From Actinoplanes sp. M2I2 (GTDB lineage Bacteria > Actinomycetota > Actinomycetes > Mycobacteriales > Micromonosporaceae): a stretch of 64,000 bases of DNA. The number at the start of each line of letters is the position of its first letter. Positions within the stretch are counted from its first letter, which is position 1. Both the position numbers and the translations under genes were made by a program. The DNA is taken from assembly GCF_023544445.1 (NCBI RefSeq), contig NZ_JALPVJ010000009.1, forward strand, positions 310,001-374,000, given 5' to 3'. The notes under the pieces were generated by a model. The model did not search any database and was not told the DNA's origin. It was given only the letters and a program-made list of their open reading frames with translations. Positions 6,882-14,552 of this stretch are shown here, in pieces.

Positions 6882-7876
6882 CCGTTCAGGGCCGGCTGGC
6901 CACCGAGGTGGGCGTACAGGACGGTCGAGTCGCGGGCGATCTCGCCCCGGCCCACCAGGTCGATCAGGGCGGCCATCGACTTGCCCTCGTAGACCGGGTC
7001 GGTGACCATGCCCTCGGTGCGGGCGGCCAGGCGCATGGCGTCCAGCGTGGCCTCGTCGGGGATGCCGTAGACGCCGGCGTGGTAGCGCTCGTCGAGCAGG
7101 ATCTCGTCCTCGGTCAGGTCGCGCTCGAGGCCGATCAGCGACGCGGTGGCGCGGGCTATCCGGGCCACCTGATCGCGGGTCTCGGCCGGCTTGGCCGACG
7201 CGTCGATGCCGAGCACGCGGCGCGGGCGGGCGCCGGCGTCGCGCAGGGCGGCGAAACCGGCGATCATGCCGGCCTGGGTGCTGCCGGTAACCGAGCAGAC
7301 GATGATCGTGTCGAAGAAGACGCCCAGCTCCTCCTCCTGCGCCTGAAGCTCGTACGCCCAGTTGGCGAAGCCGAGACCGCCGAGCCGGTGGTCGGAGGCG
7401 CCGGCCGGGATGGCGTACGGCTTGCCGCCCGAGGCCTCGATGTCGCGCAGAGCCTGTTCCCAGCTCTCCTTGAACCCGATGCCGAAGTCGGAGCGCACGA
7501 GACGCACCTCGGCCCCCGCGAGCCGGCTGATCAGGATGTTGCCGACCTTGTCGTAGACCGGGTCCGGCCAGTCGACCCAGCTCTCCTGCACGAGCACGCA
7601 CTTGAGACCGGCCCGGGCGGCGACCGCGGCGACCTGGCGGGTGTGGTTGGACTGCACGCCGCCGATCGAGACCAGCGTGTCGCAGCCCTGGGCGAGCGCG
7701 TCGGCGACCAGGTATTCGAGCTTGCGGGTCTTGTTGCCGCCGTACGCGATGCCCGAGTTGCAGTCCTCGCGCTTGGCCCAGACGGCGGCGCCGCCCAGGT
7801 GGGCCGTGAGCCGGTCGAGCCGGTGCACCGGCGACGGCCCGAACAGCAGCGGGTAACGCTCGAACTCAATCGACAT
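6860..7876 (-). CDS. acdS: 1-aminocyclopropane-1-carboxylate deaminase
   Basis: 338 aa PLP enzyme of fold type II that cleaves ACC, the plant ethylene precursor, to 2-oxobutyrate and ammonia. The length matches AcdS. The PLP lysine lies in YGGNKTRKLEYL (K49), the catalytic serine region in IGGVQSNHTRQVAAV (S76), and DPVYEGKS (Y296, E297) with HLGGQPALNGY carries the residues that set ACC deaminase apart from D-cysteine desulfhydrase. Its ATG overlaps the end of the upstream gntR gene by 11 bases, so the two form one operon. ACC deaminase lets soil and plant-associated bacteria use ACC as nitrogen and lower plant ethylene. A D-cysteine desulfhydrase is the main alternative but fits the end motifs less well. 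Confidence 0.9.
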   Translation of the reverse strand: MSIEFERYPLLFGPSPVHRLDRLTAHLGGAAVWAKREDCNSGIAYGGNKTRKLEYLVADALAQGCDTLVSIGGVQSNHTRQVAAVAARAGLKCVLVQESWVDWPDPVYDKVGNILISRLAGAEVRLVRSDFGIGFKESWEQALRDIEASGGKPYAIPAGASDHRLGGLGFANWAYELQAQEEELGVFFDTIIVCSVTGSTQAGMIAGFAALRDAGARPRRVLGIDASAKPAETRDQVARIARATASLIGLERDLTEDEILLDERYHAGVYGIPDEATLDAMRLAARTEGMVTDPVYEGKSMAALIDLVGRGEIARDSTVLYAHLGGQPALNGYSALFS

Positions 7877-8510
7877 CGTCGACTCCCAGGTCTTCCAAAG
7901 ACCGCCAGATGAGGCCGGTCAAATGAGTTGCGGTGGCGGCATCGCCGGCGGCGCAGGCGGCGATCAGGTCGTCGTGCCGCTCGACCGAGCGGCGGGCGTG
8001 GCTGCGGGCGAACTGCAGGCGCTCGAGCCGGCGGATCAGCGGCGTGTAGCGCTCGATGGTGGCCGCCAGGGCGCGGTTGCCGCTGGCCCGGACGAGCACG
8101 CCGTGCAGGTCGTCGTCGGCGGCCATGGCGGCGTCGATGTCGCCGCGCCGGGCAGCGGCCTCGAACCGCCGGTTGGCCTCGCCCATCGCCTCGAGGTCGT
8201 CGCCGGACAGGGCGCCCGCAGTGGCACTGGCGGCCAGCTCGTGCATCGCGCGGACGACGGCCACGGCGTCCCGCACTTCGCGCGGCAGCACCGGGGTGAC
8301 CCGGGTGTAGCTCTGGGGCTTCATCTCGACCAGGCCCTCGTCGGCCAGCCGGGCCAGGGCATCGCGCACCGGGGCACGCGACAGGCCCAGCCGGCCGGCC
8401 AGGTCGGCGCTGTTGAGCACGGCGCCGGGAGCCAGATCACCCCGGACGACGGCGTCGCGGATCGACTCGTACGCGGTCGTGCGCAGCAGCCGCCGTTCCA
8501 CCCGTTCCAC
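7866..8510 (-). CDS. GntR-family (FCD type) regulator of acdS
   Basis: About 214 aa. An N-terminal winged helix (AYESIRDAVVRGDLAPGAVL, LAGRLGLSRAPVRDALARLADEGLV) joins an all-helical C-terminal ligand-binding domain of the FCD type (RAMHELAASATAG, then DDDLHGVLVRASGN and RSVERHDDLIAA). Its ligand is probably ACC or a related amino acid, by inference from the operon. GntR genes beside acdS are, to my knowledge, the usual arrangement in actinobacteria, in contrast to Lrp-type AcdR in proteobacteria. GTG 8510 is chosen as start because a promoter -10 box ends 7 nt before it; further in-frame codons upstream have no support. Confidence 0.85.
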   Translation of the reverse strand: MERVERRLLRTTAYESIRDAVVRGDLAPGAVLNSADLAGRLGLSRAPVRDALARLADEGLVEMKPQSYTRVTPVLPREVRDAVAVVRAMHELAASATAGALSGDDLEAMGEANRRFEAAARRGDIDAAMAADDDLHGVLVRASGNRALAATIERYTPLIRRLERLQFARSHARRSVERHDDLIAACAAGDAATATHLTGLIWRSLEDLGVDDVD

Positions 8511-8517
8511 GACTGAA

Positions 8518-8546
8518 ATGTTAGATGTCAGGTTCGGGGCGGGCAA
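8518..8546 (-). promoter_or_regulatory. Leaderless promoter of gntR-acdS
   Basis: On the minus strand TTGCCC (8541-8546), a 17-base spacer and TAACAT (8518-8523) form a good SigA-like promoter. The -10 box ends 7 nt before GTG 8510, so the mRNA would start at or next to the start codon. A GntR operator would be expected here, but no clear palindrome is seen. Confidence 0.6.
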
Positions 8547-8622
8547 GGGCTGGTTTTTCGGGGCCGTGCGCTCGGGGACGGTTGGATACGATGCGGGCTT
8601 CGATCTCTGCGAAGGGTGCGCG

Positions 8623-9009
8623 GTGCCGGATCCCGAGGACTTCCTGACCGACTGGCAGCGCCGGGTCGAGCGGCAGACGGCCCAGACCACCGAGCTGAGC
8701 CGGCGCATGCGCGACGTGCGCGCGAGCGCCTCGGCGGCGGGGGGCGAGGTCGAGGTGACCGTCGACCACGCGGGCGGGCTGGCCGGGCTCGAGCTCACCG
8801 AGCGGGCGCTGCGCCTGTCGCCCGATGAGCTGTCCCGGACCATCCTGGAGGCCAGCCGGCGGGCGCAGTCCCGGCTCGCGTCGCGGATGAACGATCTGGT
8901 CACGGAGATCTACGGCGACGGGTCGGAAACGGCCGGCTTCATCGGGGAGGCGTACGCGGAGCAGTTCCCGCAGCCGCCGGAGGACGACGACGCCCCACCC
9001 GAGCGGTGA
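8623..9009 (+). CDS. YbaB/EbfC-family nucleoid-associated protein
   Basis: 128 aa. The pattern of a basic amphipathic helix (DWQRRVERQTAQTTELSRRM), a short beta segment GGEVEVTVDHAGGLAGLELTE and a following helix (LSRTILEASRRAQSRLASRM) is that of YbaB/EbfC DNA-binding proteins. The divergent actinobacterial relatives often sit near secretion or cell-envelope genes; nothing of that kind is adjacent here. GTG 8623 is chosen because GAAGGG lies 6 nt upstream. It diverges from gntR across a 112-bp gap, where TACGAT (8587-8592) is a possible -10 box. The acidic Pro/Asp-rich tail is probably disordered. Confidence 0.7.
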   Translation: MPDPEDFLTDWQRRVERQTAQTTELSRRMRDVRASASAAGGEVEVTVDHAGGLAGLELTERALRLSPDELSRTILEASRRAQSRLASRMNDLVTEIYGDGSETAGFIGEAYAEQFPQPPEDDDAPPER

Positions 9010-9142
9010 GCACCGTCCCCTGACGACGGTGCCGCGTGCGGCTGTGGACAGGCAGCGTACGCCCAGGTCGCCGGGATAGATTGCGGGAAAGGCTCGTGAC
9101 GGCATGGGGGGCGATCATGGCTCGACGCGGTGCAGGCCGGTG

Positions 9143-10102
9143 ATGACGCCGACGCAACTGCGGGCCTACGCCGCCGTCGTCCGGCTCGGCTCGGTCAAAC
9201 AGGCCGCGGCTCACCTGTCGGTTTCCGAGTCGGCGATCTCCCTGCACGTCGGTCAGCTGCGCCGCGAGCTCGGCGATCAGCTCTTCTCCCGTACGGCCGC
9301 GGGTCTGGCCTTCACCCCCGGCGGTCTGCGCCTGGCCGGCCGGGCCATCGAGTTGCTCGGCCTGCAGGACATCACCGTGCTCGAGGTCAGCGCGGCCGGC
9401 CGTGGCCGCCGCCTGCTGCGGGTGGGCGCCTCCAGCCTGTTCGCCGAGCACGCCGCGCCCGGCCTGATCGAGCGGTTCGCCGCGCGCGCCGACGACCTCG
9501 ACCTGGAGCTGAGCGTCCGCGACCCCGGGTCGTTCGAGGCGCTGCTGCTGAGCCGCACGATCGACATCGCGATCGGCCCGCCCCCGCCGGCCGTGCCCGG
9601 GCCCGCGTTCGCCGCCCGCCCGGTCATGAACTACCGCATCGTGGTCGTGGCCGGCCCCGACCACCCGATCGTCCACTTGCGCCCGTCGGCGGCCCAGCTG
9701 CGCGACCAGACCTGGATGCTGGGCCCGTCGGCCACGGCCACGGCCGGCGCGATCCCCGACCTGCTGGCCCGCCTGGGTGTCCCCGAGGAACGCCAGCAGA
9801 TCTACCAGAGCAACGCGGCCGCGCTCGAGGAGGCCAAGCGGGGCAAGGGGCTGGCGCCGGCCCTGTCGTTCGCCGTGGCCCCCGACATCCGCAACGGCAC
9901 CCTCGTGCAGCTTCCCGGCCCGCAGGCCGCGCTCGAGGCCGGCTGGCACGCCCTGACCCTGGCCGATCAGCGGGCCCCGTCGGCCGCCGCGGAACTGGCC
10001 CGCTTCGCCTCGACGCCACGGGCCATCCAGGCCATGATGCGCGGCGCGGGGGCCAAGGTCGGCCACTTCCGCCCGTCGGTGCACGTCACGCTCTGGAGCT
10101 GA
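9143..10102 (+). CDS. LysR-family transcriptional regulator
   Basis: About 319 aa. An N-terminal winged helix (LRAYAAVVRLGSVKQAAAHLSVSESAISLHVGQLRRELG) is followed by a two-lobed type 2 periplasmic-binding-like effector domain starting near RRLLRVGASSLFAEH. The gene converges on the CO dehydrogenase operon and ends 55 bases from coxE. LysR regulators control cbb and some cox genes in other bacteria, so a role in cox control is possible, but position alone does not show it. ATG 9143 is preferred since LysR proteins normally begin a few residues before the helix; an ATG at 9104 in frame is the alternative. Confidence 0.85.
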   Translation: MTPTQLRAYAAVVRLGSVKQAAAHLSVSESAISLHVGQLRRELGDQLFSRTAAGLAFTPGGLRLAGRAIELLGLQDITVLEVSAAGRGRRLLRVGASSLFAEHAAPGLIERFAARADDLDLELSVRDPGSFEALLLSRTIDIAIGPPPPAVPGPAFAARPVMNYRIVVVAGPDHPIVHLRPSAAQLRDQTWMLGPSATATAGAIPDLLARLGVPEERQQIYQSNAAALEEAKRGKGLAPALSFAVAPDIRNGTLVQLPGPQAALEAGWHALTLADQRAPSAAAELARFASTPRAIQAMMRGAGAKVGHFRPSVHVTLWS

Positions 10103-10157
10103 TCACGCGAGCCGGGCCGCGACGGTCGGGAACTGATCAGGCGTTCTCGGGGCGGCT

Positions 10158-11429
10158 TCACCAGCGAGGTGGAGCGGTCAGGTCCTGGAGGAGGTGGGCG
10201 GCTCGGGTCAGGTCGTGGAAGGTCGCGGCCGGGAGCAGGCGGTCGCAGTAGGGCAGGGCGGCGGCCATCCCGGCGACCCGCGGGACGAAACCCGGAGCGC
10301 CGGCCCGGGGGTTGAGCCAGAGGATGCGGTGGGCGCGGCGGCGGAGCCGGGCCATGGCGGCCGCCAGGTGGTCCGGTGGGTCGCTGTCCCAGCCGTCGGA
10401 GGCGACGATCACCAGGGCGCCGCGCAGGGCGTTGCCGTGGTGCGAGTCGAGGACCGCGGCGATGTTGGTGGCGATCCTCGTGCCGCCGAACCGATCGGTC
10501 ACCAGGGCGCCCGCGCGGGCGACGGCTTCGGCGGCCGAGGCGTGGCGCAACGCGGGGGTCAGCCGGGTCAGCGTGGTGGCGAAGGCGAAGACCTCGGCGT
10601 CGGTCACCAGCGTGAAGGCGCGCATCAGGTGGAGATAGGCGGTGGCCTGGGCCCGCATGGATTCGCTGACGTCACAGAGCAGGACGGCCCGGCGGGGGCG
10701 GCGGACCGGGCGTTCGCGCACCAGGGTGACGGGCTCCCAGGCGGTGCGGCGGGCGCGGGCGATGGTGGGCCGCAGAGCTGTGCGGCGGCCGGAAGGGTCG
10801 GCGGTGTGCCGGCGGCTCCGGCGGGTCGGCCAGCGGGTCAGGGTGACCCGCAAGGCGTCGGCCAGGTGCTCGGTCTGGGCGGCGTCGAGGTCCTCGAAGG
10901 GCTGCTCGGCCAGGGCGGCCAGGGCGCTGGGGCGGCGTTCGGGCAGGTGCAGGGCTTCGTCACCCGGCTCCGCGGGGGCTACGACGGGCGGACGGGTCGC
11001 CCAGGGCAGGCCGCCGCCGTCGGACACGTCGTCGGCCCGGCTGGGAACAGGCACGTGGACGTCGTCACGGCGGGCCGCCGGGCCACCGGCTGTGCGGGTC
11101 AGGGGCAACGGCGGGGCGTCCGCGAAGACGGCGGCGAACACCTGGTCGAAGACGGCGAGGTCGGGCTGGCGGCGGACCAGGGCGACGCGGGCGGTCCAGT
11201 AGAGGGCGTCGACCGAGAGGGGCGGGCTCACCTCGAGCGCGTGGACCAGATCACCGGTCTCGGTCAGGCCGGTGGGCAGCCCGGCCCGGCGCAGCCGATC
11301 GACCAGCGCCACGGCGAGCGCGGCCCGGTCGGTGCCACGGAGCAACACCGGCCGGGCGGGCGGCGGCACGGCCGGCGGCGGGACGGCCGGCAGCGGGACG
11401 GCCGGTCGCATCGGCGGTGGGAGCACCAT
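10158..11429 (-). CDS. coxE: CoxE-like von Willebrand factor A domain protein
   Basis: About 423 aa from ATG 11429, last gene of the cox operon. A poorly conserved N-terminal half is followed by a CoxE-type VWA domain whose MIDAS motif is CDVSESM (D253, S255, S257), with a later FGGTRIATNI and VIVASDGWD. CoxE works with the MoxR ATPase CoxD as a chaperone pair that matures the Mo-Cu active site of CO dehydrogenase. The frame stays open upstream to a TTG at 11624 and would add a Pro/Ala/Ser-rich segment of imperfect repeats overlapping the end of coxG; a TTG at 11570 is possible too. No good ribosome site marks any start, so the N-terminus is uncertain. Confidence 0.85.
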   Translation of the reverse strand: MVLPPPMRPAVPLPAVPPPAVPPPARPVLLRGTDRAALAVALVDRLRRAGLPTGLTETGDLVHALEVSPPLSVDALYWTARVALVRRQPDLAVFDQVFAAVFADAPPLPLTRTAGGPAARRDDVHVPVPSRADDVSDGGGLPWATRPPVVAPAEPGDEALHLPERRPSALAALAEQPFEDLDAAQTEHLADALRVTLTRWPTRRSRRHTADPSGRRTALRPTIARARRTAWEPVTLVRERPVRRPRRAVLLCDVSESMRAQATAYLHLMRAFTLVTDAEVFAFATTLTRLTPALRHASAAEAVARAGALVTDRFGGTRIATNIAAVLDSHHGNALRGALVIVASDGWDSDPPDHLAAAMARLRRRAHRILWLNPRAGAPGFVPRVAGMAAALPYCDRLLPAATFHDLTRAAHLLQDLTAPPRW

Positions 11430-11556
11430 GCCGGGGTGCTGCGGCGCCGGGCCGGAATCCCCGGAGTCCCCGGGGGCCGCGCCGGAGGACCGCGGTGCCG
11501 CCCCGGAATCCCCGGGCGCCGCGCCGAGGGGCCCAGGGGCCGCGCCGGAGGGGAGC

Positions 11557-12678
11557 TCAGCGGCGGCCAACGAGCCACGCGATGAGAGCGACAAGCGCGG
11601 CGACGATGACCCCGAGCGGGACAAGTCGTTTGTAGACCGAGCCGCCGGCCACGGCCAGCAGGTCGAGGGCTTCGGGCTCCTCGGTCGCGGGCACGGCCGA
11701 TCGGGGCGCCGCCACGGTGGTGGTGGCGCGCCCGGCCCGGGCGTTTTCCGGGGACGCCGCCTCGTGCGGGTCCCGGATCGGGGCGCCCGGGTCCGCAGGC
11801 GCGGTCGGCGGCGCCGGCGGGCTGGTGGTCGCGGGGGGCGACGTGACGCCGGACGGGTCGGTCGTGGTGGCGGCCAGGGGTTCGCTTCCGGCGACGGCGG
11901 GGGTCGCCGGCTCGGCCGCGCCTGGATCGGCGGGCACCAGGTCGGCGGTGAGGGAGGCGGCGCTCGGCGCTTGCGGGCCCGGTTTCGGCCCGGGGACGCC
12001 TGGCGCCACGACCGCGGCTGTCGCCGGAACCGTCTCGACCGCGGCGGCCGATGGCGTGGTCGTAGCGGCGGCCGATGGCGTGGTCGCGGCGGCGGCTGAT
12101 GGCGTGGTCGCGGCGGCGGCCGGCGCGCCGTCGTTCGCCGGGGACTCTGCCCGCGCGTCGCTGCCTGCCGGTGACTCGGCCCGCACGTCGCCGTTCGCCG
12201 GGGAGTCGGCCGGGCCGCCGTTCACCGGAGACTGGTCGGCCGCGAGCTTCGCCTCCAGGTTGGTGACGAACTGGGCCAGCAGCTTTCCGGAGATCTCCTT
12301 GATCATGCCGCTGCCGAACTGGGCCAGCTTGCCGCTGATCTTCAGGTCGGTGTCGACGCTGACGACCGTGCTGTCGCCGTCGGGTCGGAGAACGGCGGTG
12401 ACCAGGGCCGAGGCGTTGCCGCCGGCGCGCGCGTCCCGGCCCTTGGCGTCGATGACCGCGCGGTGGGCCTCGTCGTCCTTCTCGGTGAATCGGGCCGTGC
12501 CGCTGAAGTCGGAGATGACCGGGCCGACCTTCACCTTGACCTTGCCCTGGTGGACGTCGCCGTCCACCCCGGTCAGCTGGGCGCCGGGCAGGCACGGGGC
12601 GATGCCCGGCAGATCGGTCAGCACCTGCCAGGCGCGGTCGATCGGGGTGTGCACCGTGAACTCGTTGGTGATCTTCAT
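11557..12678 (-). CDS. coxG: CoxG, SRPBCC-family protein with C-terminal membrane anchor
   Basis: 373 aa. Residues 1-150 are a CoxG-type SRPBCC domain (MKITNEFTVHTPIDRAWQVL, LPGIAPCLPGAQL, then FGSGMIKEISGKLLAQFVTNLE). Next comes a linker of about 190 residues rich in Ala, Pro, Thr and Ser, including a tandem TTPSAAA repeat. The protein ends in a hydrophobic helix (LVPLGVIVAALVALIAWLV) followed by GRR. CoxG has been reported as a membrane-associated, quinone-binding partner of CO dehydrogenase; here the anchor is an explicit tail helix. ATG 12678 overlaps the coxD stop (ATGA) and has AGGAG upstream. The tethered layout would let the SRPBCC domain shuttle between membrane and enzyme (inference). 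Confidence 0.9.
   Translation of the reverse strand: MKITNEFTVHTPIDRAWQVLTDLPGIAPCLPGAQLTGVDGDVHQGKVKVKVGPVISDFSGTARFTEKDDEAHRAVIDAKGRDARAGGNASALVTAVLRPDGDSTVVSVDTDLKISGKLAQFGSGMIKEISGKLLAQFVTNLEAKLAADQSPVNGGPADSPANGDVRAESPAGSDARAESPANDGAPAAAATTPSAAAATTPSAAATTTPSAAAVETVPATAAVVAPGVPGPKPGPQAPSAASLTADLVPADPGAAEPATPAVAGSEPLAATTTDPSGVTSPPATTSPPAPPTAPADPGAPIRDPHEAASPENARAGRATTTVAAPRSAVPATEEPEALDLLAVAGGSVYKRLVPLGVIVAALVALIAWLVGRR
12050..12121 (-). repeat. Three 24-bp tandem repeats in the coxG linker
   Basis: GATGGCGTGGTCG plus a GC-rich 11-mer is repeated at 12050-12073, 12074-12097 and 12098-12121 with few changes. On the coding strand each copy encodes TTPSAAA plus one residue. Copy number may vary between strains and change the tether length. 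Confidence 0.85.
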
Positions 12679-13535
12679 GGGGTCTCCTGGTGGGCGGCGA
12701 GGGCCACGGCTGTCCGGTCGTCGGGGGTCTTGGCGATCGTGCCGAGCGTGCTGACGACGGCGGCGTCGGTGAGGTCGGTGACGCCCAGCGCCGACAGGGC
12801 CGACACCCAGTCGATCGTCTCGGCCAGGCCGGGTGCCTTGTCGAGCTCCAGACCGCGTACGCGACCGATGAACTCGGCGGCGCTGCGGATGAGCGGCTCG
12901 GTGGCGCCGGGAACGGACCGGCGGACGATCTCGGCCGCGCGCGCCGGGGCCGGGAACTCGATCCAGTGGTAGAGGCAGCGCCGGCGCAGCGCGTCGTGCA
13001 GGTCGCGGCTGCGGTTGGAGGTGAGCACCACGACCGGCGGCCGCGACGCGGTGAACGTGCCGAGCTCGGGCACGGTGATCGCGGCCTCGCCGAGGAACTC
13101 GAACAGCAGCGCCTCGAACTCGTCGTCGGCGCGGTCGATCTCGTCGATCAGCAGGACCGGCGGGACCGGCCCGGCATGCCGCACGGCGCGCAGGATGGGC
13201 CGCTCCTGGAGGAACTCGGCGGTGAACAGGTCGGCGTCGGTCAGCTTCTCCTGCCGGGCCTCGGCCAACCGGATCGCCAGCAGTTGCCGCTGGTAGTTCC
13301 ACTCGTAGAGGGCCTCGCCGGCGGTCAGCCCCTCATAACACTGCAGCCGGATGAGCGGGGTCTCGAGCGCGAGCGACAGCGCCTTGGCGGCAGCGGTCTT
13401 GCCGACCCCGGGCTCGCCCTCGAGCAGCAGCGGCTTGCCCAGCCGCAAGGCGAGGAAGACGGCCATGGCCAGCCCGTCGTCGACCAGGTAGTCCACGACA
13501 TCGAGCCTCGCGCGCACCTCGGCGGCCGACTTCAC
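12675..13535 (-). CDS. coxD: CoxD, MoxR-type AAA+ ATPase
   Basis: 286 aa MoxR-subfamily AAA+ ATPase. Walker A is GEPGVGKT (40-47), Walker B VLLIDEIDRAD (about 127-137), and LTSNRSRDLHDALRRRC carries sensor 1 and the arginine finger region. CoxD is needed, with CoxE, to insert copper and sulfur into the Mo-Cu centre of CO dehydrogenase. It sits between the XdhC-type gene (3-base gap upstream) and coxG (ATGA overlap), so it is translated as part of the polycistron. Generic MoxR proteins also occur outside cox operons, but the context settles the role. Confidence 0.93.
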   Translation of the reverse strand: MKSAAEVRARLDVVDYLVDDGLAMAVFLALRLGKPLLLEGEPGVGKTAAAKALSLALETPLIRLQCYEGLTAGEALYEWNYQRQLLAIRLAEARQEKLTDADLFTAEFLQERPILRAVRHAGPVPPVLLIDEIDRADDEFEALLFEFLGEAAITVPELGTFTASRPPVVVLTSNRSRDLHDALRRRCLYHWIEFPAPARAAEIVRRSVPGATEPLIRSAAEFIGRVRGLELDKAPGLAETIDWVSALSALGVTDLTDAAVVSTLGTIAKTPDDRTAVALAAHQETP

Positions 13536-13538
13536 CGG

Positions 13539-14543
13539 TCAGGCCGCCACGAAGCTGTCGCGGCATCCCACCCGGCAGAACCAGTGATCCTGCCCGTCGA
13601 CCACGGCGTGCGGCGTGTCGTCGTCGATGAACACCGTCATCCCGCAGACCGGGTCGACCGCGCTCCGCGGCGGCGACGACGAGAGCGCGACAACCGTGGG
13701 ACCGTCGACGGACGCCGCCGACGTGGGCAGGGATGGCAACGACAAGACCGGGGACGGCGTCGGAGCGGAGGGCGTCGGCGCGGGCTGGGAGGGCGCCGGC
13801 AGGGGAGAGCCGTTCGAGCGGAGCTCGCGGACCACCTCGGCGAGCAGGGACAGGGCGATCTCCTGCGGCGTGCGCGCGCCGATGTCGAGGCCCGCGTGCG
13901 GCCGGACGCGGGCCCGCTCCGCCGGGGTCAGGCCCATGCCGTCGAGCAGGACGGCGCTGCGCGTGCGGCTGGCGACGAGGGCGACGTACGGCACCCCGGC
14001 GTCCAGGGCCGAGCGGATCGCCCGCTCCTCGTCGCGACCCAGGCCGGCCACCACGACCGCGGTCGCGCCCTCGAAGGAGGATGGGGCGGGCACGTCGAAG
14101 TCGAGGAACGCGGCCAGGGTGACCACCGCGCGCGCGATCGGGGTGCTGCCCACGACGCCGATCAGGGGCCGGGGCAGGATCGGGCGCAGGAAGATCTCGA
14201 TCGCCCCGCCGGAGTGGCACGGGTTGACCACGACCAGCGCGCCGGGAGTCTCGGGGAAGGCGGACGCGTCGTCGGGCAGCACCCGCAGCAGCATGGTGTT
14301 GCCGTCCTTGAGCGTGTCGAGCGCCGCCGCCCGGACGGAGCTCTCGGCGCACACCCCGCCGACGAAGCCCTCGATGGAGCCGTCGTCGAGGATGACCGCG
14401 TCGTCGCCGGCCCGGGCCGAGGTGGGCTCCTGAGCGCGGACCACGGTGGCGTGCACGAACGGGCGCCGCTGGGTCACGAGCTCGGCCGCACGGGAGGTGA
14501 CGCTGGTGGTCACGTCTCTGGTGGTCACGTCTCTGGTGGTCAT
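13539..14543 (-). CDS. XdhC/CoxF-type maturation factor fused to a YHS domain
   Basis: 334 aa. Residues about 15-90 are the XdhC/CoxI domain, with GGVCAESSV close to the family's GC(V)E motif (C65). Residues 126-235 are the Rossmann-like XdhC C-domain. A Pro/Ser/Thr-rich linker (about 243-295) leads to a YHS-like metal-binding domain at 296-334 (VDPVCGMTV, then HWFCRVGC: C300, C323, C327). XdhC proteins bind molybdenum cofactor and help its sulfuration and insertion into hydroxylases of this family. YHS domains are seen in copper and heavy-metal proteins, and CO dehydrogenase needs Cu, so a metal-delivery role is suggested but is inference. It starts 9 bases after coxL. The N-terminus carries a 15-bp repeat, so the exact start may be internal. 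Confidence 0.88.
   Translation of the reverse strand: MTTRDVTTRDVTTSVTSRAAELVTQRRPFVHATVVRAQEPTSARAGDDAVILDDGSIEGFVGGVCAESSVRAAALDTLKDGNTMLLRVLPDDASAFPETPGALVVVNPCHSGGAIEIFLRPILPRPLIGVVGSTPIARAVVTLAAFLDFDVPAPSSFEGATAVVVAGLGRDEERAIRSALDAGVPYVALVASRTRSAVLLDGMGLTPAERARVRPHAGLDIGARTPQEIALSLLAEVVRELRSNGSPLPAPSQPAPTPSAPTPSPVLSLPSLPTSAASVDGPTVVALSSSPPRSAVDPVCGMTVFIDDDTPHAVVDGQDHWFCRVGCRDSFVAA
14506..14543 (-). repeat. 15-bp tandem repeat at the XdhC-YHS start
   Basis: GTGGTCACGTCTCTG occurs at 14506-14520 (preceded by a diverged copy) and 14521-14535, then starts again over the start codon at 14536-14543. It encodes the repeated MTTRD/VTTRD N-terminus and offers alternative GTG starts. Slippage would alter the leader without changing the frame. 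Confidence 0.75.
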
Positions 14544-14552
14544 GGGCCGGCC

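Noticed and set aside
4998..7601. An 867-codon minus-strand open frame opposite the histidine kinase
   Set aside because: Antisense shadow of the kinase and frame-shifted acdS; composition is low-complexity and the true acdS frame is elsewhere.
11430..11556. A separate small gene between coxG and coxE
   Set aside because: Only the open upstream extension of coxE passes through; sequence is low-complexity repeat with no start signal.
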